Part shown: piece by piece, positions 49,099 to 61,441 of the stretch
Layout of the letters: every line of letters begins with the position of its first letter
Position numbering within the stretch: position 1 is the stretch's first letter
Assembly: GCF_905475395.1 (NCBI RefSeq)
Contig: NC_058341.1
Coordinates: 67,525,501 to 67,589,500 of the forward strand
Reading direction: 5' to 3'
DNA length: 64,000 nt
Source: Chrysoperla carnea
Taxonomy: Eukaryota > Arthropoda > Insecta > Neuroptera > Chrysopidae
Position numbers and translations under genes: made by a program
Notes under the pieces: generated by a model
What the model was told of the DNA's origin: nothing
What the model saw: the letters and a program-made list of their open reading frames with translations, nothing else
The model's database searches: none

Positions 49099-49258
49099 TG
49101 GATTAACGTAGTTTTGATCATGCTGATCAAAAGTTCTTATGAACTCAACCCTCAAAAACCCTTCCCTTCAGCGCCCTTTTCCCTTTCCCGGAAGGGAGGA
49201 GGTTTTTGAAGGCTGATTTGATCGGCATCATTAAAACTACTTTAATCCATAGTTTTCA
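49099..49258. repeat. Hairpin around a GAAGGG loop
   Basis: GGATTAACGTAGTTTTGATC on the left pairs with AAAACTACTTTAATCC on the right, and CAAAAACCCTTCCCTTC with GAAGGGAGGAGGTTTTTG near the centre. Part of the left arm recurs at 48810-48875. Confidence 0.68.
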
Positions 49259-49592
49259 CTAAATTTTAACTGAAATCAAAAATCACTGTATTGTGTACGG
49301 GGCCTTTTGCTACCAATAAATTTTGCTTTTGCTAACATTAAACGGAAGTCTCCAATAATGTCTTCACTTATTTTTGAACATCATTAAATATTCAAATAAT
49401 GATAAGTTGCTTACTATCTGGTTAATCATGGATGGTGGAAATATTGATTCTACTATACATGAACGTTATCTTCAAATATTGCTATCTCATGGATAGAAAT
49501 CTTTCAAGAAACTGAAGAGTGACATACTTATAACTAAGAAATTGATTGATTTGTATCTCCATTAAAAAGGTTTTAATAATATCAAAAAATAA

Positions 49593-49929
49593 TCTATCTG
49601 TACTAATTATAAAGCTGGAGAGTTTGTTTGTTTGTTTGTTTGAACGCGCTAATCTCAGGAACCACTGGATCGATTTGAAAATTTTTTTCAGTGTTTGATA
49701 GTACATTTATCGAGGAAGGCTATAGGCTTTTTTATATTAGGGATCCTTTCTATGAGTCCAATAATGTAACCCAAGGTGTAAAAACCCGAAAAATCCTTAT
49801 CTTTAAACGGCGTGCGCTGCGATATTTTATTTTAAATAAAAATAGAGCCAGAGATGTAAAGGCTATAACACGGTGGTCTTTATCAGTATTTATTTTTAAG
49901 TCCAGCGAAGCGGGTGGGTATGATGCTAG
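49593..49929 (+). mobile_element. Helitron-like non-autonomous element
   Basis: It begins TCTATCTGTACTAATTATAA and ends GCTAG, and sits between host A (49592) and T (49930), the expected A/T insertion of Helitrons with 5' TC and 3' CTRR ends. It contains GTTTGTTTG repeats (about 49627-49650), GAACGCGCTAATCTCAGG and CCAGCGAAGCGGGTGG. This order is familiar from insect genomes. No Rep/helicase is present. The 81-codon frame inside is not a gene. Confidence 0.72.
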
Positions 49930-49991
49930 TGCTTAATATTATCGAAAGAACCAGAATCATAATTATCTTACTTTAATTAAGACATATACTA

Positions 49992-50515
49992 AACAAGTGA
50001 AAACAAACAATTGACAGAATTAATTGTTGAAATACCATGCATAGTCAGTGTTGATTTCTTTATCACATTACACATACATACATGTGACACATACATAACT
50101 GATACTCAAGTATGGTACATACTATAAAATTTCCACCTAATTGGCGCCCTCTCAAATGTTTCAAGCAAAAGTTGTTTATTTTTTGATAAGGAACATTTTT
50201 TACATTTAAACTTTTGTTCTATCTCTAACGGTTTACAAGATGGATCCTACGGACCAAAGACCCAATTGACCTATGATGCTCATTTACGAACTCGACCTCA
50301 CTTTTTACGTCCTGAGTACGCTGTAAAAATTTCAGCTTGATATCTTTTTTCGTTTTTGAGTTATCGTGCCCACAGACTGATGGACAACCGGAAATGGACT
50401 AATTAGGTGATTCTATGAACACCTATAGCAAAATTTTGTGCTTGGCATTTTTATGCGTTACAAACTTGGGACTAAACTTAGTATACCTTGCATATTACAT
50501 ATATGCATGATATAA
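49992..50515 (-). mobile_element. Family A element
   Basis: Reverse copy close to the one at 39665: terminal CAATTGACAGAATTAATTG, then the CTCGACCTCACTTTTTACG block and GGGACTAAACTTAGTATACC. The GGAC run is shortened. Confidence 0.75.
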
Positions 50516-51589
50516 AAGATTACAATAGAAAGAGAAAAAAACCATAAAATATATTTAAAATGGAAATGTTCTTAATTTGTACGATTTGTAACAAAAAAAT
50601 AAAGTAAAGTATTCTAAAAAAAACCTGATGGTATTATTCATCCAACACTAAAACGTTAGCAACATTAGTATTACAATACAATAGAATAGAATACATTATT
50701 ATTATACATAAATATAATATAATCATACCCACAGTATTATATTATATGGATGATGGTGGTGTAACCTTCAAACATAGTTTGTAACAAGGGACGGTAGATC
50801 AGAGGGGTGATGAAGTGCGGGAGGTTACTATATACTGTAATACTGTATTGTGTATAGTAGTGGATACACCTTCATTTGTTGCTGGCCAGACACCTTGGCA
50901 ACACAACAAACTAATACTTTTTAATCTATGATATGTTGTTATATGCAATACATCTACTATTATATTGAAAATCCTCTGTCATTTATAGCCCGTCAGCCTA
51001 TAATCAAGCGAAACTTTTTTCCTGCTTATTGAGAATTGGTAAAAGAAAGTTATTTGCAATACGTCAAACAAAATTCCCCCCATTAAAGATTGATACTGGT
51101 ACAACTACAAAATTAAATAAAATTTTAGCCATAATATATTCAAATTGGCCACCCTGAATACTCTTCTCTTGTGTTCAAAGAAATTCGTTACTTCTTGATA
51201 AATTGGTGGTTTCAGTACCAGTTTTGGTTTATGCTTCTTTTAGTGTTAGACTATCAAATATCCTGATGTTATTTGACTAATCAATCTTGCTAAGCTGATT
51301 TGGACACTTCTAGATAAAGATTGACTCTCAGACTTACAAGAAAAAACAAACTTGCAGTAAATAATGTTTTTATACAATTTTAACCAAATCTGAAATTGAA
51401 ATAAACTCTTAATCTAAATTCCGTATTCTGACATTTACGAAAGAAATTTAGAAATGTTATCCTAGCTCTGGTAAATTTTGAGAATCAAGAATAATGTGTT
51501 CTGTATAAAAGACCATGTATGGTCGAGCTCAAAAGGTAAAGTCTGTTTGCTTATTGTATAGTTATGAATTAATTATATATTATATAAAG
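50516..51589. other. No gene recognised
   Basis: Non-repetitive-looking A+T-rich DNA with no open frame of note. Confidence 0.45.
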
Positions 51590-52175
51590 TGTACCATTTT
51601 AATCTATACTGGCTAATAGCTTTTTTGTATTTAATAAATCAAAAAATAACTTAAGCAAAAACTGCAAAGTTTAATGGGGACATCGTGTTCTGATATCAAA
51701 TTCGACTTACAACATTTTTCGTCTAAACCATTATTTCGAAAATCGTTAGCTTTCGGAGAAAATGCGACTCAAAAATATGTCATTATTGCTTTAATGAAAG
51801 AAAACATACTGACTACGGAAAAGTTGTCAAGGATAATAGAGGACATTCACCCGCGTCCCTGACTTTTACCTATAATTGTCGATAAACTGTAATATCTTCC
51901 GAAAGCTAACGTTTTTCGAAAAAATGTTGTCGAACAAAAATTGTTCGAGTTTTATGAGGATCGACTTTCTAATTTAAAATGTTATTCTATCTGTTAGCCT
52001 TTAGAATTTAAATTGGCTATTAAAGCAACTCGAAGAACAAGATCCAATATGATGTCAGAACATGATGTATGTGCCCCATCAAACTCCACAAAATTTGTTT
52101 TAGTTATTTTTTGATTGGTGAATTTCAAATCGAGCTATTAGCCATTATAGATTAAAATAGTTTATTCTGTATCCA
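51590..52175. mobile_element. Foldback MITE, family E copy
   Basis: It matches 9479-10045 at its ends (ACCATTTTAATCTATA near the left; ATTATAGATTAAAATAG near the right) and in the interior (TATGATGTCAGAACATGATG). The outer bases are decayed. The 62-codon frame at 51674-51862 falls inside an arm and is not gene-like. Confidence 0.7.
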
Positions 52176-53433
52176 TTCTACTCATTTTATTTCGCAAAAT
52201 AGAGGGAATAAACCAATGAAAAAATGGCACCGCTAATGGTTTATGATTTAGTCTTATGTATTTTATTATTTAAATTTTAAAAAGTTCAATTATTCAGAAG
52301 ATTATTCATAGTCTTGCTAAAACATTATCATTTCCTCTTTGCTCTTTTCGCCTCATTTCGCTTAAGAATTTGTATATAAAATTTAATTTATTTTGTAAAA
52401 AAAAAGTTGAATTTCATTGGCTACTTTACAACAGGATTCGTCGAATTTTTACCACGAATGTGTAGATACATCAACATTCAAAATCTAAAACAAATTAATA
52501 TTTAACTCTTTTTAGTTGTGAAAATTGTGAATAGGTAATATTCAAATAAATTTTTCCCAAAACATCCAAAAATGTTTGAATTTTATAAACATATAAAATA
52601 TAACGTTTACAAAAAAAATCACTTTTTACTCTACATTCCTAACAGGCTATAAAGAAATAATCCTTCTAAAAGAATGGTAAAGGCTTTGATTTTAGAGGAA
52701 ATTGGGTTTTAACAAAAAAAAATTTTGTTACATAGATTTTAAAAATTAAAAATTTTTTATTTTCATAATATCAATTTTTCAACGAGTTTGCCGTTTCGTA
52801 TGAATAGTATTTTAATCTCTACTTAGTGCTACCAACCGTGTAGATTGTAATATAAAAACTACATACATTATTATATAATAATAATTCTGCTTTTTTTTAT
52901 TCTTTGTTTTCATATTTATTATTGTTTTATGTATTATTTTTTTGTAAACAATTAAATAATTAATAAATATTTCAAACAACAAAACTAAACATAAAATTTG
53001 ATATAAATCAGCTGTTTAAAATCGGCCATTTTGAATAAACAATTAAATACAGATGAAGAGATATAAAATAAAGCATATTCTATCTTTATTTACTTCCGTG
53101 AAACTATAAAATAAAGAGAACGCATACTAAACACATATAATTCTCTTTGTTTAACATAATTTAATACTGTTTATAAAGTATTAAATATAATTTTTCACCT
53201 AAAAATATAATCTGAATTGACCATTTCGACGTTAATTTAAATTATTAGTTTTTTGAATATCCAAAAACAAGATATAAGATTGATTAAAATGATTATTAAG
53301 TTGAAATTTACTTGAAAAGATAAACGTTCTCTATGGTCAAATCAATTAGCATTCACTACAAACACATATTAAACTTTCTAATATAATTAATTTTTGTACA
53401 ATATTAAAATGAATTAATTTAAAATGTACTTAC

Positions 53434-53605
53434 AGCCAGCGACTGGTATCGCCGAATCCGTAAGAACAGTTTCAATGATATCTGATGTCATAATTTTTGA
53501 TTTTTGTGTTGTTAAATTTGCATTTTTCGGCCAAGATGTTGTTAATTTATTAAACACCGAACTTAATTTACTATTTGATGTATTTGTCGAATCGTCTTCT
53601 GCCAT
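53434..53605 (-). CDS. First coding exon of an unidentified host gene
   Basis: On the minus strand an ATG at 53605-53603 sits in a good context (GACAATGGCAG). It opens 57 codons: acidic start MAEDDSTNTSNSK, then a Ser/Thr/Lys-rich stretch ending DSAIPVAG. The exon then runs straight into GTAAGTAC (53433-53426), a near-ideal splice donor, so the frame's later stop is intronic. Upstream, CCCTACAATTTCAG (ending at 53687) looks like a splice acceptor, so the exon may begin at 53686 with 5' UTR. Balanced, non-repetitive composition sets it apart from the repeats around it. The rest of the gene would lie at lower coordinates; no second exon is recognised in this window. I do not recognise the protein; there are no membrane segments or motifs. 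Confidence 0.62.
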
Positions 53606-53686
53606 TGTCAAAATAAAAAAGGAATTCTTAGGGGAAAATTAAAAAAAACAAACAAATAAAAACGAAAGATATAGTTTTATTTTAAA

Positions 53687-53702
53687 CTGAAATTGTAGGG
53701 AA
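53687..53702 (-). promoter_or_regulatory. Candidate 3' splice site of a 5' UTR intron
   Basis: On the minus strand a T-rich tract followed by CCCTACAATTTCAG precedes the coding exon by 80 bp. It is only a pattern match. Confidence 0.4.
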
Positions 53703-53833
53703 AAATAAAAATAAAATAAGAATGCATTAATTATTATTTTGTTATTTATTTAAAAAGATTAAAAAAATAAAGAGAACCAAGTTTAGAAACTATTATTTGT
53801 CGTCACTAGTCAACAGTGGTTAGTGATTATTAT

Positions 53834-53947
53834 ATGGAACCGGTAGATGATAACTCGGCAACAGGGAACATTATAACGAACAAAGAATCAGCTGATGATA
53901 GATATGTTCGAGCATACAGTATACAATCAATGATATATAGAAATTAG
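53834..53947 (+). other. Short open frame upstream of the minus-strand exon
   Basis: ATG-initiated 37-codon frame (MEPVDDNSATGN…SIQSMIYRN). It is less repetitive than its surroundings and lies head-to-head with the exon at 53605. It could be 5' UTR of that gene, a divergent first exon, or chance. Confidence 0.25.
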
Positions 53948-55780
53948 CGCATGCTTTTAACAAGATAAGTAGATTTTCCATTGATATTCGCAATCAGTTA
54001 TTTTCTGAATAAGTAAATCATTGGATATCATTGATCAATTATAGAAAAATTTATTTTCTCATGCTAAATATTTCACTTGGCTTATACCAATCGAGATATT
54101 CCAAATTTTATGTTTTAGAACATGAACATCATTTTTATTCTCTTATTATATAAATAAGCTACTCTTAATATTTATTTATCTACGCCCGTGAGAAAAGAAG
54201 TACTTTTCTCAATCAGTATGCGTGGGAAAAATTGTTAATAACCGCCCTAGTGTGATAATGAGTTACTTTTTGAATTTTATATTTTTCTCAATAAGCCATG
54301 AAAATTTTTATCGTTTTATCGTTTTGTACGATATACGTGTGATAACGCATTATTAACGTACTTCTGTGATTGTCAAACTGGTGCTACTCGTTGTGCAAAT
54401 TTCGCAGGCGTACTTAATAATGCTGTTATGCCATTAGTATCGTAAGTAGCTATTGTAAAATAAATATATTCGAATTCTAGGAAATGGCTTTAACGATTTT
54501 GCTTTGAACTTGAAATTTGGTATTTAATTAATATATTTTTTCCATCTCCATCTCTTACCATATTGAAGTAGCACCAGGTGTTGAATACACAAACATGACC
54601 AGACGATAAATTGGATTTTAATTATTCACCAAGGAAAATAATCTTAACGAAAAGCTTTTTAGAATACAAACTCTATTGCACTTTCCACAATTTATATGTG
54701 CTTCCTATTAAATTTTTAATAATCAATTACAGTCACTTTTTAAACAATGACGCATAGAACAGTTGATTTTCCTAATAAAAAGGTACAAAAAAAATATTTC
54801 GGCAAAATAAACACGTTTATTTGCCATAAAATGAAATTAAATTTTGAAATTTTTTATCCTTGCAGAAACGCTGTCAGCCATTTTGGTGACATAATATTGG
54901 TAAAAACAACAGTCGTGTATGTAATTATTATGTATAAATAAAGTTGATTGTAACATCACATAACCTTCAGTTACTATGAAAGCCATCAACAAACGCATAT
55001 TATTTTTGCCTATATGATGTCACATCATGGCGGCTCGTGTTTTAGGTCACGTTATATGCAGATTAAAAATTAATTTAAAAATAATAAAACACTAATGTGC
55101 TTTTATGACTCCAAATCAGAGTATTTAAGTACATTAAGTACATAAATTTTAATTTTTATCAAATTTCATAATTTATTTTTCACTACCGAAAGTAGCCTAT
55201 TGAAAAAGTTTGCGTATTTATAGGTTTCAGAAGTAACATGAAGTTGTTAATTTCAAAACGTAAAGATATAACAAAAATAATTTTGTTTTCGGGGTGAAAA
55301 TAATGCCTTCTATCAGAAAATTTAAAAAAAAGTTATTTTTCATAATTATTTATACAGAACTTTACAAATAACTCTTATCAATGATGAGTCATAAAAATTT
55401 TATGGTAATTATAATGCTTATTTTTCATTTTCAGGAAAATTTATTGTATTATGTACATGAAGGTTACAGTATCAGTTTTAATAATATGTGGTTATAAAAT
55501 TATTACCTTCATAATAATTAATTTCCAAAAATGAAATGATATCATCAGAGTCATAAAACTGACTTTTTTGCATTTTTTTGATTTTTTTGTTATTCTGTGA
55601 TAATATTAGAAAATGCCTATAAATTTTATTAGATCTCGGTAACATTAAACGTACTTCTATTACTCACTTTACCTGATTTTTGCATTTTACCCTTTTACAA
55701 CATTTAGAAGTAAGACTGAAGCTTCAATACAAGTAACCAAGCTTAGATGATATTTAAGGAGAATTGAAAAAAATACACTT
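53948..55780. other. Upstream flank of the host exon; nothing further seen
   Basis: It has fewer recognisable repeats than the rest of the window. The 64-codon frame at 54747-54941 has no motif. Confidence 0.4.
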
Positions 55781-55850
55781 GCACCAGGACTCGTACCCGA
55801 ACCTTTTGGATTCATTCTAAGCTCCCTAGCCAGTTCGACCACACGAGCTT
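55781..55850 (-). repeat. tRNA-like SINE head with correctly spaced A and B boxes
   Basis: On the minus strand an A box, TGGTCGAACTGG (55841-55830), is followed by a B-box-like GGTACGAGTCC (55797-55787). Their starts are 44 nt apart, the spacing of a true tRNA. I do not see a clean full cloverleaf, and the sequence runs on into A+T-rich DNA, so a tRNA-derived SINE or tRNA pseudogene is likelier than a working tRNA gene. Confidence 0.55.
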
Positions 55851-58800
55851 TATACACAGAGTGTAATTTTTCCAGCTCAACGAATTCTTTTAAAATTTGT
55901 TTGTCAACATTAACTTATTTATTATATATGTTTTTTTAATAGATATTGTATGCAATTTTTAACGTCAAAGCCTTTCGGTTATAATTGATGTTTAATCTGA
56001 AAAAAAGATGTTATATTTTCAATTTTGATCGGGGATATAGAAATCCCTTGTAGACATTAACGATAAATAAATAATAAATATCATTTAGTAGTTTCACTTG
56101 GTAGCTTACGTTTAAGTCTCAGCCTTAGAAAACTTTGTACAATATTTATCTTAAAGTCGATAAAAAAAAATTAGCATTAAAAACATTTATGAAGTATGAG
56201 CAACTAGAGTTAAATCGGATTTTTTATCGTATATTTGAAAAATACGAAGAAAGACTAAAATTTTAAAACCTTATGGAAATTTTCTTGATCAATGTTTACT
56301 TGAAGAGTCCATTACAAGCTCAAATTATTTAATTTTTATAGTTCTGCCATATTTTTAAAGATAAAATTATGAGGATTTGTTTTTACCATTTGACAATGAA
56401 AATATTAAAAAGTGTAGTACATTTCCTTTATACATAATTTTATTGTTAAGCTGTTGGAATCTCTCACGGATCGGTAAATGGCGATACAGTTATCGCATCC
56501 TTCAAACCTCTTTCGGTAAGTTTTGGTGAGGTTTGCTTAAATCGAAATATCTCTAAGAATGAAAATATAAATCTAAATATCTACATTGAAAACAAATATT
56601 TTTCTATAAAACGTTGCTCGAATACACATGAAATGTTGAAGACTAGTATGATTGGTCCACAATGCACCAATGTAGAGGGCTTAGCAACAGCCGTCAAAGT
56701 CAGCTGGAGTAGTCAATACTGTATTACGAACTATATTATATGGGCAAACCACCGGTATATAACCATCTCTTTTCCTATGTGTATGCTTTGTTTAAATTTA
56801 ATCAAAAATTTTATGTATTTACATGTTAATTTGCAAATTTATCTTAATACATTCATTTGAAATCATATTTCGAATCATATTCAACAAATTTTAATGAAGA
56901 TATATAAAATTTTCATTAAAATTATCTTAAAATTCTGAAAGTTTTGACACAAAGAAATGAGTGTAAGTGAGATAGTATAATAAACGTACGTCGAATTTAA
57001 GCGTATATATAACTTGCATTTCCATCGAATATCTTTGTTCAATAAGTGTGATTAAAATAAGATGGGGATACATATTAGAAATAATAAAAGTTTTTAATAA
57101 CCATAAATTTAGATAAAAAAAGGCGAAACATGAAAAAAATTAGGGTGAATTTTTATGAAGAGAAATTATTATCCGTTATAAAAAAAAAACTAGTCATTAT
57201 AATTATTTACATGAATATCAATTAATCATATTGGTAATTTGTTGTGAAGATACCTTGTAGACATAAAAATGACATTTAATAAAAAGTTTTATTATCGAAA
57301 TTTGATAACAAACAAAGAACAATGTAATCTGTTTTCTATATTTACATACAAAGAAATATAAAAATAAATTTAACGACTGTTTTTTCAAAAAAAATGTTTA
57401 TTTTGAGGCACTTATAATAGAAAGTAGGCATATTATATTAGGCTTAGTAAAAACGTTCCTAGATAGGTGGTGAATAGTAAATTTTAGTATTTCTGTTCTG
57501 TTTTGTTGGGATAACAAGATCCATTTTTGGCCTAATTCGACTAACATTATTAGGGTGATTCTATAAATGTTGGGCAACTCTATGTCTTCACAACTTTTCG
57601 TGTATATAATTAAATTAATTTTATTATTAATAATGATAATAAAAAGCTGAATAAAATTAATTATTTGTATTGACTTGCATAAATAAAATAATGAATCTAA
57701 AATCTTTCCTTATTAACTTCCCACTATAGGAAGTTATTGTAATGGGTCCGATTTTCGAAATCGAAATTTTCACCATATCTTTACATGGTTAGGACAAGGC
57801 ATTAACACTAATTTGGAGAAGATGTATGTGTATGTGTGTGTGTGTGTTTTTGTATCAAAAACAATGTCACCACATCAAATTTCATCAAAATCGCACTATC
57901 CTTTCTTATGTTATGGAAATTATGGAACAAAAAGATTTCAAAATTGAAACTTTTCAAGCGTACAGAGCCAAAACGGAGCAACTTTTACTGGGACAAGTTT
58001 AGCTAAATCGAGTAATTTTGAGCTAAGCTATATGTGGTAGAGCGTTGTAAGGACCATTTTGAAACATCCTGTACATTTCATGGTAATCGTAATCCGTCAA
58101 CAATAAACAGTACGGTGCATCCTTTTGGGATCAAATATTAAATTCCCCAGAAGTCTTTTTATATTACATTTCAATTCTATTCGTTATACATAATATCCCT
58201 TAGAGATTAAAAAAAAATTACTTATTTAATTCTAGAACATCTAAATATCAGATTACTTTTTAGACTCAAAATGTAAGAGCTATTTTATTTGTTATAAAAT
58301 TTTCCAAAATTTATCTATTCTGAATATATTAAAATCAAATCGAATTTCTTGATGACATTATACATCTTAAAAGTCAAGTACTTGATCCCAAAGGAAGACA
58401 TAAAAAATTATAGCAGTGTATTCTGTACAGTGTGTTTAAAAATTGATGTGCAACTTCATGTACATAAGTAGAGGAATAATTCCTTCCAATCAGGGCCATC
58501 TTCACCCCGGGGGTACAAGGTGTGCATGATACTCGGGATCTGGATCTTGGGTTATCCCAGCCAATCAGCTTGTACATACATACACACCATACGTAATTAA
58601 TCAGTTTTGAAAAGAAAGTACTAGACCGCTCAAAATAACTGAAAAAAGTGATTTCATTACCTTATTCGAAGGTAAGAAAAAAACTAAAAAAGGGAAGGTT
58701 TGGGCATCTAGTTTCAGACCCTACTAACGCGCAGTCTTAAAAGTGCTGGGGTTGCGATAACTTAAGCTACATATGCATATCTCGGAAACTATCAACTTTA

Positions 58801-58909
58801 TGAAATGAAGTTTCAAACAAAAATTATCGAAAATTTTTATCCTAAAAAAATGTAGAATCTAAAGTTGTGATATCTTCCACCATTTTCCCGAAAAATCGGA
58901 GAAAACGGC
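55851..58909. other. No gene recognised
   Basis: A+T-rich DNA containing the TG microsatellite. The 75-codon frame at 56633-56860 is unremarkable. Confidence 0.45.
57820..57852 (+). repeat. TG microsatellite
   Basis: A run of TGTATGTG followed by about seven TG dinucleotides. Confidence 0.85.
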
Positions 58910-59240
58910 CAAATATATATATTTATATGCTAAATAACAACATCTTGAAACCAATTGATTTTTGTAATCAGTTTTGAGATTTGACCTATTTCTTCGAGTT
59001 TCCAAACCATTTGTTCGAAAATCGTCAGCTTTCGGAGGAAATGGAACTTAAGTTCCATTTAAAAATGGAATTTAATTAAAAATATATCATTATTGCATTT
59101 AACCGAAACAAAACACGCTAACTTCGAAAAAATGATTTAGCCAAAAGTTGTCAATGGCAATAGAGGACAATCGCCTGTGCCCATGACTTTGACCTGCAGT
59201 TATCGATAAATTTAAGCACATTTTCTTTCGATTAAATATG
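58910..59240. repeat. Partial family E-like sequence
   Basis: It contains TTTGTTCGAAAATCGTCAGC, the ATTATTGCATTTAACCGAAA segment and GTTGTCAATGGCAATAGAGG, which also occur in the left arms at 60720-60840 and 51720-51845. Only one arm is clear. Confidence 0.5.
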
Positions 59241-59929
59241 GCAAAAATGACATATTTTTAAGTTTGCACATGTTTAAAGAAAAATGTTTAGTTTTTTAAT
59301 GAGTTTTTTTATGATTAACAATTTTTGTCTGAGCTATATTTTTGATAAAACTTGCCGTTTTTGAGAAAAATAAGAAAACGAAAATTTTAACCTTTGACCT
59401 TGAATAACTTTTGACACATTATTTCTACTGGTGTACTCAAGGTCTCTAGCAAAATACAGCTGTATCGGAATTGTTATTATTTGATCAATATTTTATGTTT
59501 ATTTTGACCGGTGTATTTCCACAACCAAACAACCACACATAAATGTATCATGTGATTTGATGTGATTTTAAGAAAAAAAATAACATTTAATTAAAATTGA
59601 ACAGAAAAAATTAGTTGGAACAACTTCAATTGATGTATTAATTAGAAAAAAATATATTAAATAATTATATTTTATTAGTCATTAATTATAGACTTCATGT
59701 TAAATCATTATATTAGCAGTAGAAACAGCTGATGGACGGACTGACGGACGGGTATACGTGGTGTTGTGTAAGACAAGAGGCAAGGAACGAGGGTAATGTT
59801 ATAATTACAATGAGATGAAAAACACGTTGAAGAAGCAACTGTAGCAGTAGTTGTTTTGGTCATACAGGGCAGACTATTTTAATAAATTATGGCTAATAGT
59901 TGGATTTGTATTCAGCCAATCAAATAATA

Positions 59930-60625
59930 ATAATAATAATAAAGGAGTTTACCCACCATTTTTCAGATATCCATCTATAACAGAAGCCATCCACCTCATT
60001 ATTTTTAATCTTTATGTATTTTCACCTACATCCAAACATACATACAATTAAAGGGAGTCGGTTACTTCGTTCTTATCCAAGCGACGATAGTATGATAATC
60101 AATCTACGGCCCCATTAGATACAAATGATCAGAATGGCGCTGCCAGTATTTTAAGCTGCAACCAGTGGCGTAGCTCGCCTTGGAGGGGCCCCATATCAAA
60201 ATTATTTGTGGGCCCAAATGAAGGGTGAAGATTTCTCACAAAAGAAACAAAATTGCTTTCATTAAATAAAAATAAATATTTATTGATTGATTATAAGTTA
60301 TCACTTCCTCCTAGAAATTGAGCTAGCCAAAGAATTCAAATTAAATATACACTTTTCTTGCCTTTTTTCGGTATATTGATTTATTGAAACATGTATAGCT
60401 GAAGACGATTTCAGTTTTTCTATGCTAATGTAATTAATTAATGGCCCTTTAAGTGACATTGTGGATAACATTTGCTAATTTTTGCTTGCATATGTAAGGG
60501 GCCTCTGTCGCTCGGGGGCCCCGTATCATTGGTACGCCCCTGGCTGCAACTTACCAGTAAGTAGTCAAACGGTTAAAGGCGATTGCGTCTATACTCGCTC
60601 GGGTACGGAAACGGTTCATTATATT
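59930..60625. repeat. SINE-like sequence split by the hAT MITE
   Basis: The left half (60055-60160) resembles, in reverse orientation, the repeat body at 9215-9300 (GGTTACTTCGTTCTTATCC and TACGGCCCCATTA motifs). The right half starts with a tRNA-like A-box (TAGTCAAACGG, 60562-60572) followed by GGCGATTGCGTCTATACTCG. The same two-part order occurs at 10840-11045. No intact B box is seen here. An AAT microsatellite (about 59922-59942) precedes it. Confidence 0.6.
60163..60542. mobile_element. hAT-like MITE with 8-bp TSD GCTGCAAC
   Basis: GCTGCAAC is duplicated exactly at 60155-60162 and 60543-60550. The termini are inverted: CAGTGGCGTA on the left and TACGCCCCTG on the right. Sub-terminal GGGGCCCC blocks are also inverted. 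The 380-bp body has no transposase. It sits inside a SINE-like sequence whose two halves continue on either side, so it is younger than that SINE. Confidence 0.88.
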
Positions 60626-60649
60626 TTCTAATACAACAATCAAAAAACA

Positions 60650-61250
60650 ACTTAAACAGTTCTTGGGTTGCTTAAATAGTCCATTTAGATCCTAAACGAT
60701 AATAACAAGACTAACATTTTTCGAAAATCGTTAGCTTTTGGAAAAATATGTCATTATTGCATTTAATCCAACGAAAACACGGTAGCTACAAAAAAACGCT
60801 TTAGCCAAAAGTTGTCAAGGACAATAGAGGACATTGAGAGTATCCATGATTTTGGCCTGAAATTCTAGTTTCAAGGTCAATTGACTTTAATCATGAAATG
60901 ATCTTGAAAATTTACCTGGGCTTAAAAGATTTACCCAAACGAATGACCTTTATTGTCCTTGATAACTCTTGTACAAACAAATTTTCTAAATATAGCGTAT
61001 TTTCTTTCGATTGAATAATAATATTATATTTTTAAGCTACATTCCCTCCGAAAGCTAACGATTTTAAGAAAAATGTTTATACAGAGAATGCCAGTTTTTT
61101 TTATGAGGATCACCTTTCTTATTTAAAGTGTTATTCTTTGTCTTACCTTCTAGGGCCTAAATTGACTATTATTAAAGCAACCCGGAGAACTAGGTCAAAT
61201 CTTATGTCAGAACACGATGCCTCCCATCAAACTCTACAACTATTTTATTA
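60650..61250. mobile_element. Foldback MITE, family E copy (ends eroded)
   Basis: Inverted internal arms are shared with 9479-10045: TTTTCGAAAATCGTTAGCTT on the left and CCTCCGAAAGCTAACG toward the right, with TCTTATGTCAGAACACGATG near the right end. Terminal CAGGGT sequences are not seen. Confidence 0.6.
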
Positions 61251-61441
61251 TAGATTATTATAAATTGTAGATATTCGAATGGTCCACCTCGTTATCAAAG
61301 ACGTGATTTCAACCGTAATTCCGCGTATTCATATTGCAGTATTTCAAATCAGTTATATTGTAAACTAGCTAAAAGTATAACTTTGTAATGGCTCGGGAAT
61401 GGTATCATATAAAATAGATATTTCTAAAATAAAATTATACT

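Noticed and set aside
55781-55850. Functional tRNA gene
   Set aside because: A and B boxes are good, but I cannot draw a convincing acceptor and anticodon arm; a SINE or pseudogene is likelier.
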